The translations under genes were made by a program, and so were the position numbers. From Pseudomonas cremoricolorata DSM 17059 = NBRC 16634 (lineage in GTDB: Bacteria > Pseudomonadota > Gammaproteobacteria > Pseudomonadales > Pseudomonadaceae), in the NCBI RefSeq assembly GCF_000425745.1, contig NZ_AUEA01000010.1, forward strand, positions 62,001 through 126,000: DNA of 64,000 bases. The letters run 5' to 3'. Below, piece after piece: positions 1-7,070 of this stretch (its first letter is position 1; every line of letters starts with the position of its first letter). The notes under the pieces are model-generated. The model saw nothing but the letters and a program-made list of their open reading frames with translations, did not search any database and was not told where the DNA came from.

Positions 1-77
1 AGCAAGCAGTCACTGTGAACTGGCCGATCTCCGACCCGGACGGCTGCGCCCGCTTTATCCGTAGCCTCTCCCAATGA
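1..77 (+). CDS. tnpA: IS66 TnpA (orf1) accessory protein, C-terminal fragment
   Basis: The frame that starts at base 3 is open and ends QAVTVNWPISDPDGCARFIR... followed by TGA at 75-77. This resembles the usual C-terminus of the IS66 orf1 accessory protein, whose role in transposition is poorly known. The stop overlaps the tnpB start as ATGA, which points to translational coupling. Only about 24 codons lie in the window; the rest is upstream. Confidence 0.6.
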   Translation, partial: QAVTVNWPISDPDGCARFIRSLSQ

Positions 78-409
78 TTCGCATCGACGCCATCTGGCTC
101 GCCACTGAGCCCATGGATATGCGCGCCGGCACCGAAACAGCCCTTGCCCGTGTGATCTCCGTGTTCGGTGCGGCGAAGCCGCACAGCGCGTATCTGTTCG
201 CGAATCGCCGCGCCAATCGGATGAAAGTACTGGTGCACGACGGCGTGGGTATCTGGCTGGCCGCGCGCCGCCTGAACCAGGGCAAGTTCCATTGGCCAGG
301 CACACACCGGGGCCTGGAAGTCGAACTCGACGCCGAACAATTTCAAGCGCTGGTGCTGGGCCTGCCTTGGCAGCGGGTTGGCCCAAAAGGCGCAATTACG
401 TTGCTCTGA
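74..409 (+). CDS. tnpB: IS66 family accessory protein TnpB
   Basis: This 111-residue protein has the IS66 Orf2 (TnpB) signature near its N-terminus (IDAIWLATEPMDMRAGTE), then a segment around VFGAAKPHSAYLFANRRANR and a C-terminal part ending in QRVGPKGAITLL. TnpB is required with TnpA and TnpC for IS66 transposition, although its biochemical role is unclear. The ATG overlaps the tnpA stop, and tnpC follows after 50 bases. The length is normal for the family, so this copy looks intact. Confidence 0.9.
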   Translation: MIRIDAIWLATEPMDMRAGTETALARVISVFGAAKPHSAYLFANRRANRMKVLVHDGVGIWLAARRLNQGKFHWPGTHRGLEVELDAEQFQALVLGLPWQRVGPKGAITLL

Positions 410-459
410 ATCGGGTCTTTTAGCTGTGTCAGGTGGGTTGCTTTGGTAAAATCCACGGC

Positions 460-2034
460 ATGACTTCCTCGCCCAATCTCGACCAAATGACGCCTGATCA
501 ACTGCGCGCACTCGCTGCGCAGTTGCTATCGAAGGTCGACACCATGGGCCGAGAGAGTCGCCGCGACAAGACCGTCATCGAGCAGCTCTCTCACGAGATC
601 GCCATTCTCAAACGTCACAAGTTCGCCAAGCGCAGTGAGCAGATCAGCCCGGCGCAAGGCAGCTTGCTGGATGACTTGCTGAGCACTGACCTCGAAGCCA
701 TTGATGCCGAGTTGAAAGCGCTTCGCCCCGCCCCGGCACCGGACGAAGCACGTCAACAACCTAAACGTGCGCCGCTGCCGCCGCAGTTTCCTCGTACCGT
801 CATTCATCACGAGCCAGAGAACACTCAGTGCTCCTGTGGCTGCCAACTTCAGCGCATCGGCGAAGACGTCAGCGAGAAGTTGGATTACACGCCGGGCGTG
901 TTCACGGTTGAGCAACATGTACGTGGAAAGTGGGCCTGCCGTCAGTGTGAAACGCTGACTCAAGCGCCGGTACCGGCACAGGTGATCGACAAGGGCATCC
1001 CCACCGCCGGCTTGCTGGCCCACGTGATGGTGGCCAAGTTCGCCGACCATCTTCCGCTGTACCGGCAGGAAAAGATCTTCGATCGTGCCGGCCTGGCGAT
1101 ACCGCGTTCAACGTTGTCTCAGTGGGTCGGCCAAACCGGCGTACACCTGCAACCCCTGGTAGATGCGCTGCGCGAAGCCGTGCTGGCCCAGCAAGTCGTC
1201 CACGCTGATGAAACACCGGTGCAGATGCTGGCCCCGGGCGAAAAGAAAACCCATCGAGCATACGTCTGGGCCTACTGCACGACACCGTTCTCGGCACTTA
1301 AAGCTGTGGTGTACGACTTCAGCCCCAGCCGTGCCGGCGAACATGCGCGCAACTTCCTGGGCACCTGGAACGGCAAGCTGGTGTGCGATGACTTCGCAGG
1401 CTACAAAGCCGGCTTCGAGCAGGGCATCACCGAAATCGGCTGCATGGCCCATGCCCGGCGCAAGTTTTTCGACCTGCATGTGGCGAATAAAAGCCAGCTG
1501 GCCGAACAGGCGCTGCACTCCATCGGCGGCTTGTACGAAGTCGAACGGCAGGCCAAGGACATGAGCGATGAAGACCGCTGGCGATTACGCCAGGAAGTTG
1601 CGGTGCCCATCGCTGAAAAGTTGCACGAGTGGATGATCGCTCAACGCGCGCTTGTGCCCGAGGGATCGGCCACAGCCAAGGCACTGGATTACAGCCTGAA
1701 ACGCTGGATAGCGCTGACGCGCTATCTGGATGATGGGGCTGTGCCTATCGACAATAACGCCGTGGAGAACCAGATCAGGCCGTGGGCGCTCGGTAGATCG
1801 AACTGGCTCTTCGCAGGATCACTGCGCAGCGGTAAACGGGCAGCCTCGATCATGAGCCTGATCCAGTCCGCCCGCATGAATGGGCACGATCCGTACGCGT
1901 ACCTGAAGGATGTGTTGACGCGGTTGCCGACACAGAGGTTTAGCGAGATTGATGAACTGCTACCAAGCTTCTGGCAGCCGTCTTGCACCGCTCATCCATC
2001 ACTAAACCAAGAGTTCCATACTCTCAGCCACTAG
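460..2034 (+). CDS. tnpC: IS66 family transposase TnpC
   Basis: This is the DDE transposase of the element, about 524 residues from the ATG at 460. An in-frame GTG at 433 is possible but less like family N-termini. The N-terminus is a helical, leucine-rich segment (about residues 10-60). A zinc-finger-like cysteine cluster (CSCGC ... CRQC, about 125-165) follows. The catalytic acids fit HADET (about 250), CDDFAGY (about 310) and the Glu in NNAVENQIRP (about 436). The C-terminal tail after LLPSFWQPS is unlike the usual ending and may be read from flanking DNA, consistent with a lost right end. Confidence 0.9.
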   Translation: MTSSPNLDQMTPDQLRALAAQLLSKVDTMGRESRRDKTVIEQLSHEIAILKRHKFAKRSEQISPAQGSLLDDLLSTDLEAIDAELKALRPAPAPDEARQQPKRAPLPPQFPRTVIHHEPENTQCSCGCQLQRIGEDVSEKLDYTPGVFTVEQHVRGKWACRQCETLTQAPVPAQVIDKGIPTAGLLAHVMVAKFADHLPLYRQEKIFDRAGLAIPRSTLSQWVGQTGVHLQPLVDALREAVLAQQVVHADETPVQMLAPGEKKTHRAYVWAYCTTPFSALKAVVYDFSPSRAGEHARNFLGTWNGKLVCDDFAGYKAGFEQGITEIGCMAHARRKFFDLHVANKSQLAEQALHSIGGLYEVERQAKDMSDEDRWRLRQEVAVPIAEKLHEWMIAQRALVPEGSATAKALDYSLKRWIALTRYLDDGAVPIDNNAVENQIRPWALGRSNWLFAGSLRSGKRAASIMSLIQSARMNGHDPYAYLKDVLTRLPTQRFSEIDELLPSFWQPSCTAHPSLNQEFHTLSH

Positions 2035-2360
2035 CTATGCCTACCAGAGGTTCCCATTTCAATGGGCACTTTAATAAAAAACACCTGAACATCATCTGCT
2101 TCAAGCCTCTCGAAAAGCGTATTACATTCCTGCTCCGTAATCGCGAGACTCAGTTGAACTGGCATGTCAGATAATTCGATAAAGTGCGCGGAGTGCAGCT
2201 TTCGGTCTCGACCAAATCCTTCTGTTGCTACGGTGAGTGTCGCCCCTTCAAAGCCTAGGTCGCGTGCAAGATTCATGAGCCATTCACTGATTTGCTGATG
2301 GCCGTGACGGCGATCTTGCTGGGTATAAAATGTAACCAAGTAACCATTAACAGAATTCAC
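2031..2360 (-). CDS. DUF190 family protein, fluoride-operon partner of CrcB
   Basis: This 109-residue protein contains the DUF190 pattern: an N-terminal VNGYLVTFYTQQDRRH strand-helix, LGFEGATLTVATEGFG, and a C-terminal half with DVQVFFIKVP. The fold is ferredoxin/PII-like and DUF190 genes often sit beside crcB, but the molecular role is not established. Translation probably starts at the GTG at 2360, 10 bases after the crcB stop, so the two genes form one operon behind the fluoride riboswitch. The stop codon overlaps the end of the IS66 tnpC, so transcription of the two converges. Confidence 0.8.
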   Translation of the reverse strand: MNSVNGYLVTFYTQQDRRHGHQQISEWLMNLARDLGFEGATLTVATEGFGRDRKLHSAHFIELSDMPVQLSLAITEQECNTLFERLEADDVQVFFIKVPIEMGTSGRHS

Positions 2361-2370
2361 GCTATAACCC

Positions 2371-2754
2371 TCACCTTGGATTGAATAAAAAGTAGGTGGC
2401 CATTCCTAGCGCAGTCAGGCACAGAGACCCAACCACGTGCACTGTGATCGCTGCAAGCGCCATCAACAGTCGTCCTTGCTGGATCAAGACCAAGGTCTCG
2501 GCGGAAAATGTAGAGAAAGTCGTCAAGCCTCCGCAGAAGCCTGTAATCAGGAAAAGACGCCATTCAGGAGCAATACCAGGCAGGTTTGAAAAAAACGCAA
2601 CGGCGACGCCTATGATGTAGGCGCCTATAAAATTGGCGACGACGGTACCTGGCGGTAGCGAAGGAAACCAACTGTTGAGTTTCAGGCCCAGCGCCCAGCG
2701 AAGCCAGGCGCCAAGCGCAGCACCTCCCGCGATGGCCATCAGTGACTTCAGCAC
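2371..2754 (-). CDS. crcB: Fluoride channel CrcB (Fluc)
   Basis: CrcB/Fluc proteins export fluoride across the inner membrane as dual-topology dimers. The sequence has four hydrophobic helices, a conserved Asn-containing segment ([12 protein letters not shown]) and the hallmark [14 protein letters not shown] chose the GTG at 2754 ([11 protein letters not shown]...), 127 residues, because it matches the usual N-terminus and has a GGGAAGGG ribosome site nearby. A longer GTG start at 2772 is possible. A DUF190 gene follows 10 bases later. A fluoride riboswitch about 130 bases upstream indicates induction by fluoride. Confidence 0.93.
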   Translation of the reverse strand: MLKSLMAIAGGAALGAWLRWALGLKLNSWFPSLPPGTVVANFIGAYIIGVAVAFFSNLPGIAPEWRLFLITGFCGGLTTFSTFSAETLVLIQQGRLLMALAAITVHVVGSLCLTALGMATYFLFNPR

Positions 2755-2756
2755 GA

Positions 2757-2776
2757 TGTGAACCCTTCCCACCGAA
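2757..2776 (-). promoter_or_regulatory. Hairpin at the crcB ribosome binding site
   Basis: On the minus strand the arms TCCCACC and GGTGGGA form a 7-bp hairpin with a GTTC loop, immediately followed by AAGGG ahead of the chosen GTG. The hairpin takes in part of the GGGAAGGG Shine-Dalgarno region, so it could limit initiation. It may be the final output element of the upstream riboswitch; that link is inference. Confidence 0.4.
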
Positions 2777-2830
2777 CGGTGGGATAAGGCAAGAGCTGAT
2801 TTAATGGGTAGTAACGTCGAAAATACATTT

Positions 2831-2872
2831 CCTGTCCTCGTCTATGGACAGGGCGCACCTACGCACCCTGTC
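2831..2872 (-). promoter_or_regulatory. Putative expression platform of the fluoride riboswitch
   Basis: Downstream of the aptamer on the minus strand lies GACAGGG, then CCCTGTCC, then GGACAGG. The middle segment can pair with either neighbour, giving two mutually exclusive hairpins. The loop of the first also contains CGTAGG (complement of 2858-2863), complementary to CCTACG at the 3' end of the aptamer. No long U tract follows, so control may be translational. The pairing options are visible; the mechanism is inferred. Confidence 0.45.
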
Positions 2873-2879
2873 AGGGGTT

Positions 2880-2935
2880 AACGTAGGCATCATCAGCACG
2901 GGGCGGTTATGAGGAGGAATGCCATCTCCTTGGAG
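2880..2935 (-). ncRNA. Fluoride riboswitch (crcB motif)
   Basis: Read on the minus strand the segment contains GGAGATGGCATTCCTCC, then AACCGCC, then CTGATGATGCCTACG. These are the conserved parts of the crcB-motif aptamer: the GAUGG-containing stem, the AACCGCC joining region and the 3' CUGAUGAUGCCU element that builds the pseudoknotted fluoride site. It lies in the leader of crcB and the DUF190 gene, where this class is expected. It also explains why the neighbouring glycosylase-like gene must start further downstream. Confidence 0.9.
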
Positions 2936-3022
2936 GCAACATATCACTCCCATAATTGTCAGGTAAATAGCGCGTTACGATCAACGATGCGAGCGTCACT
3001 TATATCGATGTCCAGGGGGTTG

Positions 3023-3598
3023 ATGAATATTGAAGATGCGCGCAGACATCGTCTGTACTCTCGCTCCGTTGCAGCCTTGAATAGATGGGTGGAAGCCTAC
3101 TGCTTAGGGGGCAGAAAATTGCCTTACTTTGATCCACTGGATGGCGGAGTTGATGCTCGTATCCTGATACTGCTGGAGTCTCCGGCGAGGGACAGCTCAT
3201 GGCCACGCTTCGTTTCTCGCGACAATGCAGGGCCTGCCCAGCGAAACCTGAAGCGCTTCCTTGAACAGGCATGCCTCGCGCGTGAGCAGACCATTTTGTG
3301 GAACCTCTATCCATGGCTGCCGGATCTGGGCAGCCCTGCCCAAGCCATTAGCCGCTCGAAAATCACTGAGGGCGTCAAACTCCTGAAAGAGGTACTGGAT
3401 CTGCTCCCGCGCCTTCGCGTGGTGGTCTTGGCCGGACGCGTGGCGCAGAGAGGGGCACCTGGAATCGAGCATTATCGCCCCGAGCTCAGGCTACTCGCCA
3501 TGCCCCACCCAAGCCCGCTTTCAGTGTGTCAGCACCCCGATGTCGCTAAAGACATCGTCTCCACGCTCACCCGAGCGGCGCACCTGGCAAGCGTCTAA
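3023..3598 (+). CDS. Uracil-DNA glycosylase superfamily protein
   Basis: This protein of about 191 residues belongs to the uracil-DNA glycosylase-like fold. The first motif is ARILILLESPARDSSWPRFV, equivalent to the family's GExPG region. A central ILWNLYPWLPD follows, and the C-terminal MPHPSPLSV corresponds to the HPSP loop that grips DNA. The family-1 catalytic motif GQDPYH is absent, so base excision cannot be assumed. The ATG at 3023 is preceded by AGGGGGT; longer starts would run into the fluoride riboswitch. It is divergent from crcB and seems to be a single-gene unit. Confidence 0.7.
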   Translation: MNIEDARRHRLYSRSVAALNRWVEAYCLGGRKLPYFDPLDGGVDARILILLESPARDSSWPRFVSRDNAGPAQRNLKRFLEQACLAREQTILWNLYPWLPDLGSPAQAISRSKITEGVKLLKEVLDLLPRLRVVVLAGRVAQRGAPGIEHYRPELRLLAMPHPSPLSVCQHPDVAKDIVSTLTRAAHLASV

Positions 3599-3601
3599 TC
3601 G

Positions 3602-4774
3602 TCAGCGACCGGCGCGCTTGGCGTTCAGCGACGCGATACAGGGCGATACGAACAGATTGCCACGGTATGCACCGGCGGCGGTTTTGCTTGCGACCACCAG
3701 CCACATGATGGCCAACATCACCACCAGACTGGCACCCAGCACATCAAAAAAGGCCAGATTCAGCGTCGCGCCGAGCTTCAGTGTGGTCACCGCATATACC
3801 CCCAGCGGGAAGGTGAAGCCCCACCAGCCAAGATTGAAGGGTATTCCGCCCTTGGCATAACGCGCGGTGATCAGCAGCGCCAACAGCATCCACCATAAGC
3901 CCAAGCCCCAGAACAGGACGCCCGATACCACCCCGATACCCCCGGCCACCACGCCGATGCCTGGCATGCCGTGGGCAGCGAAGATTGCTGGTGCATCGCT
4001 GCCAATGACCAACATGCCCAGAGCACCGGTACCAATCGGCCCCAGCGACAACCAGGACGACGCCGCCATGCTCTCATGGGGTAACTTGTGAAGCGCCAGG
4101 CGCAGTACCAGGATAACCAGAATGCTCAAGGCCACCGGAACCGAGTAAGCCCACAAGACGTAACTGGTGATCAGCATCGTGAACTGAGCGCTGATATCGG
4201 CCAGATGCGGTGCGATGGTACCGCCGCTCGCCGCTGCCACTTCCGCCGCTACCACAGGAAGCAGCCATACAGCAGTCATCTGATCGATGCTGTGCTCCTG
4301 CCGGGTAAACATCATGAACGGGATCAGCACCCCACACGCGAGTGCCATGGCGACGTCCAGCCACCAGAGCATGTGGGCCAAGGGGATCACACCGTCTCCC
4401 CAGTTGGGCAGGCCGTACTGAACCAGGCCATTGATGATCGTTGCCAGGCCCATCGGTATCGTGCCGAAAAACATCGAAACCGTGGAATGCCCAAAGATCT
4501 GTTTGGCCTCATCGAAGAAGAACACCCAGCGCGCGGCGTACATCAGGGTGAAGACGGTAAACAGCAAGATATTGAACAGCCAAAGGGCCTCCCCAATACC
4601 TGCAAGCAGCGCACTGTGACCCGGCAACTGCCCCAGGGCCAAGGCCAGAATACCGGTGCCCATCGTGGCGGCAAACCAGTTAGGCGTGAACTGTCGAATC
4701 GCTTCCTTGGGATTGGAAAGCGCCGAGAGTGGCTGGCCGCCCTGCATGATCTTGGTAAGGCTGATCTCGCGCAT
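3602..4774 (-). CDS. TDT-family (TehA/Mae1/SLAC1-like) membrane transporter
   Basis: This protein of about 390 residues has some ten hydrophobic helices and typical tellurite-resistance/dicarboxylate transporter motifs: FTPNWFAATMGTGI near the start, FFGTIPMGLATI, and NLGWWGFTFPLGVYA near the end. Family members move anions such as C4-dicarboxylates, sulfite or chloride; the substrate here cannot be read from sequence. The ATG at 4774 (MREISLTKIM) removes an unlikely hydrophilic extension that runs into the divergent promoter. A LysR gene diverges 109 bases away and probably controls it. Confidence 0.85.
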   Translation of the reverse strand: MREISLTKIMQGGQPLSALSNPKEAIRQFTPNWFAATMGTGILALALGQLPGHSALLAGIGEALWLFNILLFTVFTLMYAARWVFFFDEAKQIFGHSTVSMFFGTIPMGLATIINGLVQYGLPNWGDGVIPLAHMLWWLDVAMALACGVLIPFMMFTRQEHSIDQMTAVWLLPVVAAEVAAASGGTIAPHLADISAQFTMLITSYVLWAYSVPVALSILVILVLRLALHKLPHESMAASSWLSLGPIGTGALGMLVIGSDAPAIFAAHGMPGIGVVAGGIGVVSGVLFWGLGLWWMLLALLITARYAKGGIPFNLGWWGFTFPLGVYAVTTLKLGATLNLAFFDVLGASLVVMLAIMWLVVASKTAAGAYRGNLFVSPCIASLNAKRAGR

Positions 4775-4882
4775 AAAACCTCCGAATGATTGCGATGCGG
4801 CAACAGGTTCAGAATAGCGGCATGCGCTTATCTGGAAAAACGGGTATTTTGAATATGGCATACCTATTTTAAAGGTAAGAAA

Positions 4883-5776
4883 GTGAAGCTCACACTTCGG
4901 CAACTGGATATCTTCCGCGCTATCGCCCAACTGGGTTCAACCACCCAAGCCAGTGCAGCCCTTGCCCTGTCGCAATCAGCCACCAGTGCGGCACTCCATG
5001 AACTCGAAGGCGCATTGGGTATTCGACTCTTTGACCGCGTCGGCAAACGCCTGGTGCTGAACGAAAACGGCCAGACACTGTTGCCCAAGGCTATCCGCCT
5101 GCTGGAGGCTGCGCTGGAGATCGAGGATGGTTTTCGGACTGACGTGGTCGCGCGGCTGCAAGTAGGTTGCAGCACGACGATTGGCAACTACATCATGCCG
5201 CAGTTGATGCAAGACATGGCCAAGCGCGCCGGCGGGATGCAGATCGATGTCATCCTGGGCAACAGCGCAGAGATCGCCCGGCAGGCGGCACAGTTGTCAA
5301 TTGACGTTGGCCTGGTCGAAGGGCCGAGCCACCAGCCCACTCTGGCCGTGCGGCCCTGGTGTGAAGACGAGTTGATCATTGTCGCAGCGGCAGATGACCC
5401 GCTGGCCCACAAGGGGCGGCTCTCGCTTGGTGACCTGCAAGACGCGCGATGGCTGGTGCGCGAAGAGGGATCGGGCACGGCTGAAGAGGTGCAACGCTGG
5501 CTTTTTCCACACCTGGGTGCCTGGCGCAATGCCCGGCAGATTGGCAGTTCAGAAGCCATCAAGCGGATGGTAGCGGCGGGCGTCGGAATCAGTTGCCTTT
5601 CCTATTGGGTAGTCGGAGACCTCATCGCCGAAGGCAGCCTGATCTCGTTGAACCACGTGATTCCTGAGCACAAGCGGCAGTTGCACGCGGTTTATCACAG
5701 GGACAAGTTTATCTCTCGCTCTCTTGAAACCTTTTTCAGTGTGATCAAGGATTTTGCGTCGGCCAACGCCAGATGA
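4883..5776 (+). CDS. LysR-family transcriptional regulator (divergent from TDT transporter)
   Basis: This 297-residue LysR regulator has an N-terminal winged helix-turn-helix (about residues 4-62, LRQLDIFRAIAQLGSTTQAS ... LFDRVGKRLVL) and a C-terminal periplasmic-binding-like effector domain (about 90-290). The start is a GTG at 4883 with AAGGTAAG upstream. The divergent layout with the TDT transporter, sharing a 108-base promoter region, suggests regulation of that gene in response to its anion substrate. The effector is not identifiable. Confidence 0.9.
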   Translation: MKLTLRQLDIFRAIAQLGSTTQASAALALSQSATSAALHELEGALGIRLFDRVGKRLVLNENGQTLLPKAIRLLEAALEIEDGFRTDVVARLQVGCSTTIGNYIMPQLMQDMAKRAGGMQIDVILGNSAEIARQAAQLSIDVGLVEGPSHQPTLAVRPWCEDELIIVAAADDPLAHKGRLSLGDLQDARWLVREEGSGTAEEVQRWLFPHLGAWRNARQIGSSEAIKRMVAAGVGISCLSYWVVGDLIAEGSLISLNHVIPEHKRQLHAVYHRDKFISRSLETFFSVIKDFASANAR

Positions 5777-5836
5777 GGGGCCACGCGATGCCCTCATCAA
5801 AATGGAAGACGTGTTCACCAGCCGCTTACACACCGC

Positions 5837-5974
5837 ATGGCTGAGTTGGTGGAGTTTCCCGAAGGAGCGGGCGTGGATGAGCTGGCTGAATATCTCCGGC
5901 AGAACGAACAGGCCTGGGAGTTTATGGGGTACGTAGACCAGAGTTTCGTGAGGCGGGCTCTAGGGGCTGAGTGA
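5837..5974 (+). CDS. Possible small ORF or gene remnant, 45 codons
   Basis: The frame MAELVEFPEGAGVDELAEYL... ends at TGA 5972-5974 and has an acidic, protein-like composition. It lies 60 bases after the LysR gene without a clear ribosome binding site. It may be a decayed C-terminal fragment or chance. No family is recognised. Confidence 0.2.
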   Translation: MAELVEFPEGAGVDELAEYLRQNEQAWEFMGYVDQSFVRRALGAE

Positions 5975-6314
5975 AGGTTCGCCATTCCATATGCTGCTGG
6001 CCAGGGCCAGGGCCAGGGCCAGGCCAGAATCTATTCCATGTCTGGGATAGATGCCCCTGTTACTTCAGTCTTCTGGATTGAGGGCCAGCTGGAGGCTTGG
6101 ATCTTCCTAAGCATGACGCCCCTAACGAAAATGCACGGCATTCTTTACAGTCTTGACGGCGCGAAAATCGCTAGTCAGAAGCTGTTTGCTTTTCTTTACA
6201 GAATATCGCTGCACTAGCTAAATTTTAGTGTTTTTCCAATAAAAACAGATAGATGTATATGTTTTATCTGTACTCCCGTTCTGATTCGAACCGTCAGACA
6301 GTGCGCTAAACCAA
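5975..6314. other. Gene-free, partly AT-rich intergenic stretch
   Basis: No supported gene lies here. It holds an imperfect tandem array of CCAGGG units near 5999-6024 and a low-GC part from about 6170. An interrupted inverted repeat, TCTGA with TCAGA around TTCGAACCG near 6280, stands just before a strong terminator. Because no upstream gene needs that terminator, a small RNA could be encoded here. Confidence 0.4.
5999..6024. repeat. Tandem CCAGGG hexamer array
   Basis: About four consecutive copies of the hexamer CCAGGG (last copy incomplete, CCAGGCC) are visible. It is short and lies outside coding sequence; slipped-strand length variation would be possible. No function is evident. Confidence 0.7.
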
Positions 6315-6343
6315 AAGCCCGAGGCCATTGCCTCGGGCTTTTT
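6315..6343. terminator. Strong rho-independent terminator
   Basis: AAGCCCGAGGC and GCCTCGGGCTT form an 11-bp perfect stem with a CATT loop, followed by a T run on the plus strand and a shorter one on the minus strand. It looks bidirectional. The plus-strand transcript it would end is unknown, since the LysR gene ends about 540 bases upstream. Confidence 0.85.
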
Positions 6344-6489
6344 CTATCTGGTCAGAGAAAGTGACGCTTTCAATTGCTCTTAACTTAAAGGGATATCTAC
6401 TTTTAACGTAGGAAGTTTCCGAAGCTAGTTTTCAAGTCCTTATCTACCTCTTGAGTTGCCTACAATCCATCCTTTTAAAGGAGTGGCTC

Positions 6490-6981
6490 ATGCAACCAAG
6501 ACAGGAAGAATTAAAACGGCCAGATATACACCTGAGAGGTGAGCCGGGTGATTACACCATACGAGGTTTTTCTGAGCTCTATTCCATCTACCTCAAAAAC
6601 GGCCAATCAGCCAGCTACTACTTTGCATGGGCGTTATGCGGCGTAGGGGTTGTTGTTGGTCTACTGGGCGTCTATGCACTGATCGTCAGACCGTCGGAGA
6701 TTCGTTATCTCGTAAGCACTGGGCCTTCGCTGTTCCAGTACATTCAGGCCTACGCCATGCATCTTACCTGGATGGGCTGTGCTCTGTTTGGCATAAGCAC
6801 CAGCCTATTATCGGTTTATGCGACGGTCGATCCAGAAACGTTCCTGGGAGCTGCCTACAACCTTATTACTGCGGATGGCCAAGCCGCAGCAGGTAAGGTG
6901 CAGATCGAGTACTTGGGTGGTGATACTTTCAGTATTACACCCATTACTGAAGAGGCCAGTCCGCCAACTCCCGCAAGTTAG
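6490..6981 (+). CDS. Small two-helix membrane protein of unknown function
   Basis: I do not recognise this protein of about 163 residues. The ATG at 6490 has a good AAAGGAG site upstream; a TTG 39 bases earlier is less likely. The N-terminal 40 residues are hydrophilic. Two hydrophobic helices follow (around YYFAWALCGVGVVVGLLGVY and LTWMGCALFGISTSLLSVYA), then a soluble C-terminal domain of about 55 residues. This predicts an inner-membrane protein with both ends on one side. It stands alone between a terminator and a LysR gene, in DNA of somewhat lower GC than the core. Confidence 0.6.
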   Translation: MQPRQEELKRPDIHLRGEPGDYTIRGFSELYSIYLKNGQSASYYFAWALCGVGVVVGLLGVYALIVRPSEIRYLVSTGPSLFQYIQAYAMHLTWMGCALFGISTSLLSVYATVDPETFLGAAYNLITADGQAAAGKVQIEYLGGDTFSITPITEEASPPTPAS

Positions 6982-7070
6982 TCGCAACACCCGAAGGGTG
7001 TCCTGCAGTTCATACGGTACGTGACGACCCAACCGTACAGTCTGTCATTGCAGGACTGATCTCTAGCCCC

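Larger units (their letters stand above)
1..2034 (+). mobile_element. IS66-family insertion sequence, right part (left end outside window)
   Basis: Three consecutive co-directional genes (the tail of tnpA/orf1, then tnpB/orf2, then tnpC) form the canonical IS66 layout. The left inverted repeat lies before the window. No convincing right terminal inverted repeat or target duplication is visible after tnpC, and the next gene, a DUF190 gene on the other strand, ends within the tnpC stop region. The right end may therefore be deleted or degenerate. The boundary at 2034 is only the end of tnpC. Confidence 0.8.

Noticed and set aside
6270-6313. tRNA 3'-end-like sequence (TTCGAAC ... ACCA) just before a terminator
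   Set aside because: No 5-bp T-stem, no acceptor stem of correct length and no D or anticodon arm can be built on either strand, so it is neither a tRNA nor a convincing attachment site.
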